Below are positions 56,921 to 64,000 of a stretch of DNA of 64,000 nucleotides, in pieces. The stretch covers positions 1 through 64,000 of the forward strand of contig NZ_FUXA01000006.1 of NCBI RefSeq assembly GCF_900167085.1, given 5' to 3'. Below the pieces are notes generated by a model that saw nothing but the letters and a program-made list of their open reading frames with translations, made no database searches and was not told the origin of the DNA. A program made the position numbers and the translations under genes. Within the stretch, counting starts at the first letter, position 1. Every line of letters begins with the position of its first letter. Source of the stretch: Eubacterium ruminantium (GTDB taxonomy: Bacteria; Bacillota; Clostridia; Lachnospirales; Lachnospiraceae).

Positions 56921-58079
56921 TCAGTATATGTATAAATTGACCATTATTATTCCAACCAAAAATCGTCAATTTTATTGCATCGAATCTATGAAGCAAATAA
57001 TAGATGCTACTAATGAAAGTGTCCAAATAATTATTCAAGATAATAGCGATGATGAAAAACCATTAAAAGATTTTTGTGATAGATTATCACTAGAGCGAGT
57101 TTTGTATCATTATAATAATCGAGTTTTGTCTTTTGTTGATAATTTTAGTGAGGCTGTAGAGTTTTCTCTAGGTGAATATGTTTGTATGATTGGCGATGAT
57201 GATGGTGTATTACCTAGAATAATGGATATTGTAGAAATTGCCCAAAAAGAGGATATTGATTGTTTTATTCCTGGATTAAATTCGGTATATTTTTGGCCTA
57301 GTGATCCTCCTATTGTTAAAGGTGCAATTAACGGTTATGAGTACATTTCATATCTAGATGATACTATTAGAGTTGTTAATCCACAAAAATCATTGAAAGC
57401 ATTGCTTAAGAGGGGATTTCAAGATTACCAAAAATTGGATGTGCCTAGATTATATCACGGTTTGGTTCATAAAAGAGTTTTGAATCTGATTAAAAATAAG
57501 GCAGGAAAATATTTTGACGGATTAACACCAGATATGTTTATGGCTGTTGCGTTGTGTTTTGTTTGTAATAAGGTTCTTGCGCAAAATGTTCCTGTAACGA
57601 TATCAGGGATATGTCCTAAAAGTGGTTCTTCTGCTTCTGCGTCGGGAGCTCATACAGGAAGTTTAAGTGATGCACCACATTTTATTGGACATAATAATTA
57701 TGAGTGGGATAAGCGTATTCCTTATGTTTATTCTGTAGAAACAATATGGGCAGAAACGGGATTGAAATCTTTTGATATTTTTAATTCGGATAAATTAAGT
57801 ATATCATTTGATTCGATGTATTTTTTGTCTCGTTTATGGGCAAAATATCCTCAATTTCATAATGAAATTGCTCTTAGTGCAAAAGAACAAAAAATAAGTG
57901 TTTATAAGATTTGTTTATATTCTTATTATATTCGTATTTATCAATTATTTAAAAAAGTTATAAAACGGATAATGAGAAAGAAAAAAGATGTCATAAGGTT
58001 TTATGAAATATTTGATATGGTAAGTGCAGCAGAAAAAGCTGATAATTATATTATAAATTTTACTGAAAGGGTGTTGTGA
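56913..58079 (+). CDS. Glycosyltransferase, GT2 family
   Basis: A 388-residue GT-A transferase. Start MYKLTIIIPTKNRQFYC is the nucleotide-binding strand, IIQDNSDDEK follows, and GDDDGVLPR holds the metal-binding DxD. A long C-terminal part from about residue 200 includes a basic stretch (RIMRKKKD) that may touch the membrane. Substrate unknown. Confidence 0.85.
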   Translation: MDNQYMYKLTIIIPTKNRQFYCIESMKQIIDATNESVQIIIQDNSDDEKPLKDFCDRLSLERVLYHYNNRVLSFVDNFSEAVEFSLGEYVCMIGDDDGVLPRIMDIVEIAQKEDIDCFIPGLNSVYFWPSDPPIVKGAINGYEYISYLDDTIRVVNPQKSLKALLKRGFQDYQKLDVPRLYHGLVHKRVLNLIKNKAGKYFDGLTPDMFMAVALCFVCNKVLAQNVPVTISGICPKSGSSASASGAHTGSLSDAPHFIGHNNYEWDKRIPYVYSVETIWAETGLKSFDIFNSDKLSISFDSMYFLSRLWAKYPQFHNEIALSAKEQKISVYKICLYSYYIRIYQLFKKVIKRIMRKKKDVIRFYEIFDMVSAAEKADNYIINFTERVL

Positions 58080-58080
58080 T

Positions 58081-59118
58081 ATGAGTGATTTTACAGGAAA
58101 AACATTGTTAATAACAGGAGGAACGGGAAGCTTTGGAAATACAGTACTAAAACATTTTTTAACTACTGATATTGGAGAAATTCGTATTTTTTCTCGAGAT
58201 GAAAAAAAACAAGATGATATGCGTCATGAATTACAACTTAAGTATCCTGACTTTGCAAATAAAGTAAAGTTTTATATTGGTGATGTAAGAGAGTTACAAT
58301 CTATAAGAGATGCGATGCCAGGTGTCGATTTTATTTTTCATGCGGCTGCTCTTAAACAGGTGCCATCCTGTGAGTTTTTTCCGATGCAAGCTGTTAAAAC
58401 TAACATAGAAGGTACTGATAATATGTTACATGCTGCAATCGAGGCTGGAGTGAAACGTGTAGTCTGCTTAAGTACTGATAAGGCAGCATATCCAATTAAT
58501 GCTATGGGAATTTCAAAAGCTATGATGGAACATGTTATTACAGCTAATGCACGTGTTGCAGCGGAAAGAGGCGATACAATAATTTGTTGTACACGTTATG
58601 GTAATGTTATGTGTTCAAGAGGATCAGTTATACCTCTTTTTATTGATCAGATTCGTGCTGGTAAACCAATTACAATTACAAATCCTGAAATGACAAGATT
58701 TCTTATGAATCTGGATGAGGCTGTTGATTTAGTTAAATTTGCGTTTGAGCATGCTGAACCGGGCGATTTGTTTGTTCAAAAAGCTGATGCAAGTACGATT
58801 GGTGATTTAGCTAAAGCTGTTCAAAAACTGTTTGGGGATACAGGTACTCGAATTATTGGTACTCGTCATGGCGAGAAATTATATGAAACATTGCTTACCA
58901 CAGAGGAACGTTTACGTTCTGAGGATATGGGGCAATATTTCAGAGTATCTGCTGATAATAGAGATCTTAATTATGATAAGTATTTTATTAAAGGACAAGT
59001 TCAAACACAGGCTGATGAAGCGTATACAAGTCATAACACAACTAGATTAGATATTGAAGGAACCGTAAACAAATTATTAACAACAGATTATGTTAATGAG
59101 CAACTACATATAGATTAA
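58081..59118 (+). CDS. UDP-GlcNAc 4,6-dehydratase/5-epimerase (FnlA/WbjB/CapE-type)
   Basis: A 345-residue soluble SDR enzyme. It has LLITGGTGSFGN, GDVRELQSIRDA, HAAALKQVPSCEF and the STDKAAYPINAMGISKAMMEH catalytic block, close to FnlA/CapE. It starts a three-gene cassette and converts UDP-GlcNAc to a 4-keto-6-deoxy-L-sugar. It is not redundant with the membrane enzyme (41305), whose product keeps the D configuration. Confidence 0.9.
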   Translation: MSDFTGKTLLITGGTGSFGNTVLKHFLTTDIGEIRIFSRDEKKQDDMRHELQLKYPDFANKVKFYIGDVRELQSIRDAMPGVDFIFHAAALKQVPSCEFFPMQAVKTNIEGTDNMLHAAIEAGVKRVVCLSTDKAAYPINAMGISKAMMEHVITANARVAAERGDTIICCTRYGNVMCSRGSVIPLFIDQIRAGKPITITNPEMTRFLMNLDEAVDLVKFAFEHAEPGDLFVQKADASTIGDLAKAVQKLFGDTGTRIIGTRHGEKLYETLLTTEERLRSEDMGQYFRVSADNRDLNYDKYFIKGQVQTQADEAYTSHNTTRLDIEGTVNKLLTTDYVNEQLHID

Positions 59119-59135
59119 TAAATGGGGGGATTAAT

Positions 59136-59990
59136 ATGCGCTTTCTTATTCTCGGCTGTAATGGTATGGCTGGTCACACCATAAGCTTATATTTAAAGGA
59201 GAAGGGACATGATGTTTTTGGTTTTGATCGTTCTCCTTCCAAATTTATAAATTCTGTTGCTGGTGATGCGATGGAGGAATCATTTATCAAAGAACTTATT
59301 GGTTATAATAAGTACGATACTGTAATAAACTGTATTGGTTTATTAAATCAATTTGCAGAAAATAATAAATCTAGTGCTGTTTATTTAAATTCTTATTTTC
59401 CACATCAACTTGCAGAACTAACGGCTGATACAGATACTCAAATCATACATATGAGTACGGATTGTGTCTTTAGTGGTGAACGTGGTCAATATACAGAAGA
59501 AGATTTAAGAGATGGAAGAACATTTTATGATCGAACCAAGGCACTTGGGGAGCTTGAAGATAATAAAAATATTACTCTTCGAAATTCTATTGTAGGACCT
59601 GATATTAATCCTAATGGCATAGGGCTTCTTAATTGGTTTATGCAACAAAATGGGGATGTGACTGGATATACAGGTGCTATGTGGACTGGACAGACTACCC
59701 TTCAATTGGCTAAAACAATGGAGGTGGCTGCTCAAGAGAGGGCATATGGATTGTTTAATACGGTTCCTGAAAGTAGTATTTCAAAATGTGATCTTCTTGT
59801 TCTTTTTAATAAGTATATTCGTAAAAATAAAGTAAATATTATACCTGTTGATAGAATGGCTGCGGACAAATCTTTAAAAAGAACGAGATGGGATTTTAGC
59901 TATAAAATTCCTGATTATGAATTTATGGTGGCTGAACTTGCTGAATGGATGAGAGCTCATAAGGAATTATATCCACATTATGAGCTTTAA
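59136..59990 (+). CDS. RmlD-like UDP-sugar reductase without a cupin domain
   Basis: A 284-residue SDR reductase starting behind GGGGGG: RFLILGCNGMAGHT, HMSTDCVFSGERGQYTE and the catalytic YDRTKALGE. It is as short as WbvR/RmlD and lacks the C-terminal cupin of WbjC/CapF/FnlB (about 370 residues). By comparison with Vibrio cholerae O37 WbvR the product route would be UDP-L-QuiNAc instead of UDP-L-FucNAc. The distinction is inference from length. Confidence 0.82.
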   Translation: MRFLILGCNGMAGHTISLYLKEKGHDVFGFDRSPSKFINSVAGDAMEESFIKELIGYNKYDTVINCIGLLNQFAENNKSSAVYLNSYFPHQLAELTADTDTQIIHMSTDCVFSGERGQYTEEDLRDGRTFYDRTKALGELEDNKNITLRNSIVGPDINPNGIGLLNWFMQQNGDVTGYTGAMWTGQTTLQLAKTMEVAAQERAYGLFNTVPESSISKCDLLVLFNKYIRKNKVNIIPVDRMAADKSLKRTRWDFSYKIPDYEFMVAELAEWMRAHKELYPHYEL

Positions 59991-60017
59991 AATGTATAAT
60001 GTATAATCGAGGATATG

Positions 60018-61160
60018 ATGAAAATGAATAAATTGAAATTGATGACTATAATTGGAACACGACCAGAAATAATAAAGATGTCTGAAATAATTAAAAAATC
60101 AGATAAGTACTTTAATCAAGTAATAGTACACACAGGTCAAAATTATGATTATGAATTAAATAAAGTTTTTTTTGACAATCTGGAAATTCGTGAACCTGAT
60201 TATTATCTTGGAGTGGTGGGCGATAATCTTGGACAGACAATGGGGAATATTATTTCCAAGTCTTATGACTTGATGGTAAAAGTTAAACCAGATGCTATAA
60301 TTGTTCTAGGTGATACAAATTCTTGCCTTTGTGTTATAAGTGCTAAACGACTGAAAATTCCTATTTTTCATATGGAAGCTGGAAATAGATGTAAAGATGA
60401 GAACCTACCAGAAGAGGTGATAAGACGTATAGTTGATGTTACTAGTGACATAAATCTATGTTATTCTGAACATGCTAGAAGATATATTCTTGATAGTGGA
60501 GTAAAACCTGAATATACATTTGTCGTTGGGTCTCCAATGGCAGAGGTGCTTGATATATATAAAAAGAGTATTCAAAATAGTACAGTACTTGAAGATCTAG
60601 GACTAATAAGTGGAAGGTATATTTTATTATCTGCGCATCGCGAAGAAAATATTGATATAGAATCAAATTTCTTTAGTCTTATGAATGCAGTGAATGCGAT
60701 GGCTGAAAAGTATGATATGCCAATTCTTTATTCATGTCATCCGAGAAGTAAAAAGTATATAGATGAAAGAAATTTCAAGTTTGATAAAAGAGTGATACAG
60801 CATAAGCCTTTAGGTTTCTTTGATTATAATAAGTTACAGCAAAATGCTTTTTGTGTTGTTAGTGATAGTGGTACTGTTCCAGAAGAAGGAGCATATTTTA
60901 AATTTCCTGCAGTTTCTATAAGAACTAGTACAGAACGCCCTGAAGCAATGGATAAAGGGGTGTTTACGATTGGATCTATAACAACTGAACTGGTTCTTCA
61001 AGCTGTTGATTTGGCTGTATCTATGCATGCAAATGGAGATGATGCTATTGATGTTCCTGCTTATTGTGATAAAAATGTAAGTACTAAAGTTGTTAAAATT
61101 ATTCAAAGTTATACAGGTATAATTAATAAAATGGTTTGGAGAAAAAATCCCATTATATAG
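60018..61160 (+). CDS. UDP-GlcNAc 2-epimerase-type enzyme (FnlC/WbvD-like)
   Basis: ATG 60018 is best placed after GAGGA, though ATGs at 60015 and 60024 are in frame. The 380-residue protein has MTIIGTRPEIIKMS, VHTGQNYD, MEAGNRCKD, LLSAHREENID and SDSGTVPEEG, the family motifs. It should epimerise C2 of the product of the previous two enzymes. It closes the polysaccharide operon. Confidence 0.92.
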   Translation: MKMNKLKLMTIIGTRPEIIKMSEIIKKSDKYFNQVIVHTGQNYDYELNKVFFDNLEIREPDYYLGVVGDNLGQTMGNIISKSYDLMVKVKPDAIIVLGDTNSCLCVISAKRLKIPIFHMEAGNRCKDENLPEEVIRRIVDVTSDINLCYSEHARRYILDSGVKPEYTFVVGSPMAEVLDIYKKSIQNSTVLEDLGLISGRYILLSAHREENIDIESNFFSLMNAVNAMAEKYDMPILYSCHPRSKKYIDERNFKFDKRVIQHKPLGFFDYNKLQQNAFCVVSDSGTVPEEGAYFKFPAVSIRTSTERPEAMDKGVFTIGSITTELVLQAVDLAVSMHANGDDAIDVPAYCDKNVSTKVVKIIQSYTGIINKMVWRKNPII

Positions 61161-61164
61161 TTTT

Positions 61165-61210
61165 GTCTAAATAAAATCAAAGGCTTATTTGCTTTTGATT
61201 TTATTTAGAC
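61165..61210 (+). terminator. Very long terminator of the polysaccharide operon
   Basis: GTCTAAATAAAATCAAAGGC (61165-61184) pairs with GCTTTTGATTTTATTTAGAC (61191-61210): 20 bp with one G-U pair and a TTATTT loop. The symmetry would make it work for transcripts from both sides. Confidence 0.8.
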
Positions 61211-61245
61211 TACATGTGTTAATTGACATGTGTTAATTGACATAT
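61211..61245. repeat. 14-bp tandem repeat before the STAND gene
   Basis: CATGTGTTAATTGA is repeated directly, ending in TTGACATATTC; a TATAAC about 15 bases past the last TTGACA could be the -10 of a promoter for the next gene. Confidence 0.45.
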
Positions 61246-61285
61246 TCTCGTAGAATATATAACTAAAAAGGGAGATACCGTTATT

Positions 61286-64000
61286 ATGAAAATGAAAACA
61301 GCAAGAAATGCTCTAAAAGGGTATACATATCAAAATTATTTTTTTGTTTATCTGTTATCAAAAATGGATACAGAAAGGAATATAGAAATAATTATATCTG
61401 AAGCTACAGATACTCAAAATTTTGATGATTTCTATATAAAACTTTCTTCCGGTGTTGAGTACCGTATTCAAGTAAAAAACTATGACAAGTTAAATATTCA
61501 GGATTTAAAAATTGACAAAAAAAATGATATGTTCATTATAAAATCTAATAAAAATAGTTATAATCCGGAAGATAATAATATTGTGATTGTGAATTCTGAT
61601 TTATTAGATTATTGTACCACCAAAGTGTTTGGGTTACCCGCATTTAAGATTGGTGAAATTAATGTGATTCCATTTCCTGAAAAAAATATTTCTGATGAAT
61701 TGGATAAAATGTTTGAAAGTGAGGGGCGGGAGCTTCAGATAATCCAATTTGCAAACGAGTTAATATGTTCAGAGAAATTTGAAATACATATTGATAATTT
61801 ACCACCGATTATAAGATTTTCTACAGATTTAGAACAAAATACAGTACTCATTCGTGAATTTAATAAACCTCTTAGTAATGGAATAACTTTTATAGAAGGA
61901 AAAGCTGGAGTGGGAAAGAGTCATTACGCAAATGAAATAATAGAACAATATCCAAATTCAATAATATATAGGTTTTGGATAAGTTCAAAAGATTCACAAT
62001 TGACAGCTCGACTAAGATTTGATGTTTTTTTGGAACAAATTGGAATAGAAGTTTTTAATTCTCCAAAATCATTTTCTATAAACGAACTAATAGCTGAACT
62101 CGAAAAAACCAATAAAATATTAATTGTAGATGGATTAGATCATGTTGAGAATTATAACCCAATTGAATTAGACAAGTTTATTGATTTTTTTGAATTGTTA
62201 AATACATCGAAAGTGTCTGTCTTATTGTTATCCAGACCTTTAAGGAGGAAGATAATATGGAATAAGCTTGAATTGACTAACTGGTCTATGGATGAAACCT
62301 TTTTATATTTGTATTTGACATATGGTATAAATGATTATCATTTAAAGAATAATATATATAAATTAACTAAAGGTTATCCTATTATTATATATTATGTTGC
62401 TGAACATTATAAAAAAAGGGGAGAACTAGGTTTTGATAATCCAATAAGTGATATATCTGATTATTATGATAAATTACTCACAAATATTAAAGTAAAAGAA
62501 TTATTAGGTGTTTTTGCAAATAATAATAGTTTTTTTACATATAAAGAATTGGGAGACTTTTCAGGTGCTTTTTTTTCTTCAATAAATAGTTTTATAGAGG
62601 ATTATCCGTATCTTTTTAATATCGAAGTCAATAGGGTGTCTTTGTTTCATGACAGTTTTAATACTTATTTGCGCAATAGCTTTATTAAATCGCCGGATTT
62701 AAGCAAAATAATTATTAATAAGGTATGTGAATCGCTATATTCTGGAGAAGTTGAATATATGGCAAGAGTTTCATCTTTTATGTTAGATGAATCTGTTATT
62801 TCTAAACTTATTAGTCAATATTCTGATTTTGATTTTTTTGAAAAATTAATTAATAAGACTATTGATTTTAATTCGCTTTTTTCTTTTTATGATCAATTAA
62901 GATATTTATTAGAATGTAGGGCAAATATTCTAAATGTATATCAATATTATTCGTTTGCATTGATATATCAAATTGTCTCAAGAAATGATCTTATAGGATA
63001 TGAAAACCATATTTATCAAGTATTATTATATCTTAATAAACAAGATGATATAGAAAATAGTATTTTTAGCTCAGGTATTATATGGAATGTATATTTGACA
63101 TGTAAGTATAAATCAGACAAATACTTAAAACGTTTCTTTTCAAATACCATGTATGGTGCTAATCAAATTGATGACGCTATAAGATCCATATTAGATGAGG
63201 ATAGTTTTTATGAATGCTTCGATAAAGAACCGGAATATCCACAAATACTAGATAAAATAAATCAAACTGATATTGATACAATAGAAAAGAGAGATTTAAT
63301 TATTGATTATCTTGTTAGTATTTGGATACATAAAAAAATAGATTATCCATTGTTTATGGAAATTAATGAGTATATTGAAAACAATGATGATAAGGCTATA
63401 AATAAAAAGTTATTTAATAAATATATTAAAGATAGATTTTGGGTTGAAAGTATATGTAAAGCAGTAAGATATAAGCTTCATGAATTAGGATTCTTTGAGG
63501 AAAATAATATTTTTAGAAATTATAGTTCTGTAAAAGAGATAATAAATAATAAAGCTTGTGAAGGTTCTTTTAATGTTTCTTCGTATTTACTCTCATATAT
63601 TCGGCTCTCAAATCATGATAATAAATCTATTGATATTAATAATATTAATTATTTTTGGATGATGTATTATCAAAGAAAAGATTATAGTGTTCATACCATA
63701 GATGTGGCTTTATATATATTTGAAAAACATGGTTTTTTAGATGAAGATGATTCTGTTTGTATAATTAATCGATTAATGAATCAGTCTGAAAAAGGGATAC
63801 GCCATCTATTAGCTACCTATATAAATTTAAAAGGTCCTGAATTTACAAATAAACTAGTTGAAACAAATAAGATTTATGATAATAATCTAAAAATCAATTG
63901 GTTAGAAATCAGCCCGGAAAATATTAATTGTTTACCAAAGTGCTTTATAAATGAGATTATAAATGAGTTAATAAGTATCCATTATAATACAAAGCATATA
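61286..64000 (+). CDS. STAND (NACHT-like) NTPase with N-terminal nuclease domain, cut by window edge
   Basis: The frame is open for 905 codons to the last base, so the C-terminus is missing. ATG 61286 follows AAGGGAGA. Residues about 6-110 look like a PD-(D/E)XK nuclease of the Cap4/Mrr-like kind (GYTYQNYFFVYLL, E39, FDD at 46-48, IQVK at 61-64). Residues about 185-400 are a STAND/NACHT NTPase: P-loop GKAGVGKS (205-212), Walker B ILIVDGLDH (D282, D285), and an LLLSRPL sensor segment. From about residue 450 the rest is helical and unrecognised, as expected for a target-sensing domain. Such proteins are known antiphage NTPases (Avs and relatives). Strongly AT-rich. Domain order is clear; defence role is inference. 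Confidence 0.8.
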   Translation, partial: MKMKTARNALKGYTYQNYFFVYLLSKMDTERNIEIIISEATDTQNFDDFYIKLSSGVEYRIQVKNYDKLNIQDLKIDKKNDMFIIKSNKNSYNPEDNNIVIVNSDLLDYCTTKVFGLPAFKIGEINVIPFPEKNISDELDKMFESEGRELQIIQFANELICSEKFEIHIDNLPPIIRFSTDLEQNTVLIREFNKPLSNGITFIEGKAGVGKSHYANEIIEQYPNSIIYRFWISSKDSQLTARLRFDVFLEQIGIEVFNSPKSFSINELIAELEKTNKILIVDGLDHVENYNPIELDKFIDFFELLNTSKVSVLLLSRPLRRKIIWNKLELTNWSMDETFLYLYLTYGINDYHLKNNIYKLTKGYPIIIYYVAEHYKKRGELGFDNPISDISDYYDKLLTNIKVKELLGVFANNNSFFTYKELGDFSGAFFSSINSFIEDYPYLFNIEVNRVSLFHDSFNTYLRNSFIKSPDLSKIIINKVCESLYSGEVEYMARVSSFMLDESVISKLISQYSDFDFFEKLINKTIDFNSLFSFYDQLRYLLECRANILNVYQYYSFALIYQIVSRNDLIGYENHIYQVLLYLNKQDDIENSIFSSGIIWNVYLTCKYKSDKYLKRFFSNTMYGANQIDDAIRSILDEDSFYECFDKEPEYPQILDKINQTDIDTIEKRDLIIDYLVSIWIHKKIDYPLFMEINEYIENNDDKAINKKLFNKYIKDRFWVESICKAVRYKLHELGFFEENNIFRNYSSVKEIINNKACEGSFNVSSYLLSYIRLSNHDNKSIDINNINYFWMMYYQRKDYSVHTIDVALYIFEKHGFLDEDDSVCIINRLMNQSEKGIRHLLATYINLKGPEFTNKLVETNKIYDNNLKINWLEISPENINCLPKCFINEIINELISIHYNTKHI

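Overview
The window looks like the chromosome of a low-GC, obligately anaerobic Firmicute of the family Lachnospiraceae (Butyrivibrio/Pseudobutyrivibrio/Roseburia-like). The signs are a butyryl-CoA:acetate CoA-transferase-type gene, a type III glutamine synthetase, an hrcA-grpE-dnaK-dnaJ operon under a CIRCE operator, AGGAGG-type ribosome binding sites, and a secreted protein with the C-terminal repeat style common in this family. The species call is inference.

Region 1 (1-9.2 kb) is an accessory island. It starts with the tail of an IS21-type IstB gene and its 24-bp end repeats. It then carries an AbiEi-like (DUF6088) protein, a CIRCE-controlled Hsp20, an AlbA_2/HATPase regulator with phased operator-like repeats, a gene broken by a single in-frame TAG, a RloC/PrrC-like AAA_13 ATPase with a candidate anticodon-nuclease triad, a decayed stretch resembling tnpV, an MmcQ-EVE fusion and a nucleoside-2-deoxyribosyltransferase-like protein. 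Several of these suggest antiphage defence.

Region 2 (9.2-36 kb) is mostly housekeeping: sbcDC, a ZIP metal transporter, the CoA-transferase, a tubulin-like GTPase with a LURP-one-like partner, dtd, lepA, hemW, the heat-shock operon running on into prmA, rsmE and a cysteine desulfurase, then glnN and thiI. Three spacers here hold degenerate tandem repeats (upstream of dtd, lepA-hemW, and the glnN leader), and the spacer after thiI holds three hairpins.

Region 3 (35.7-61.2 kb) begins with a secreted repeat protein. It continues as one long polysaccharide (capsule/EPS) locus read in one direction: an unknown membrane protein, the CpsB-Wzz-BY-kinase regulatory set, an internal terminator that may be an attenuator, and a membrane UDP-GlcNAc 4,6-dehydratase with aminotransferase. 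After these come an acetyltransferase, ATP-grasp enzyme, deacetylase, PglC-like initiating transferase, WbqC, a DegT-like protein, a UDP-HexNAc dehydrogenase, four glycosyltransferases, an EpsG-like polymerase, a Wzx flippase and a three-gene UDP-L-QuiNAc/L-FucNAc cassette. A 20-bp-stem terminator closes it. From about 44.7 kb the DNA is visibly more AT-rich, which suggests an exchanged serotype cassette.

Region 4 (61.3 kb to the edge) is the first 905 codons of a large STAND/NACHT-type NTPase with an N-terminal PD-(D/E)XK-like nuclease domain, probably an antiphage defence protein of the Avs/Cap4-nuclease type. Its sensor end lies outside the window.

No rRNA, tRNA or CRISPR array was found.
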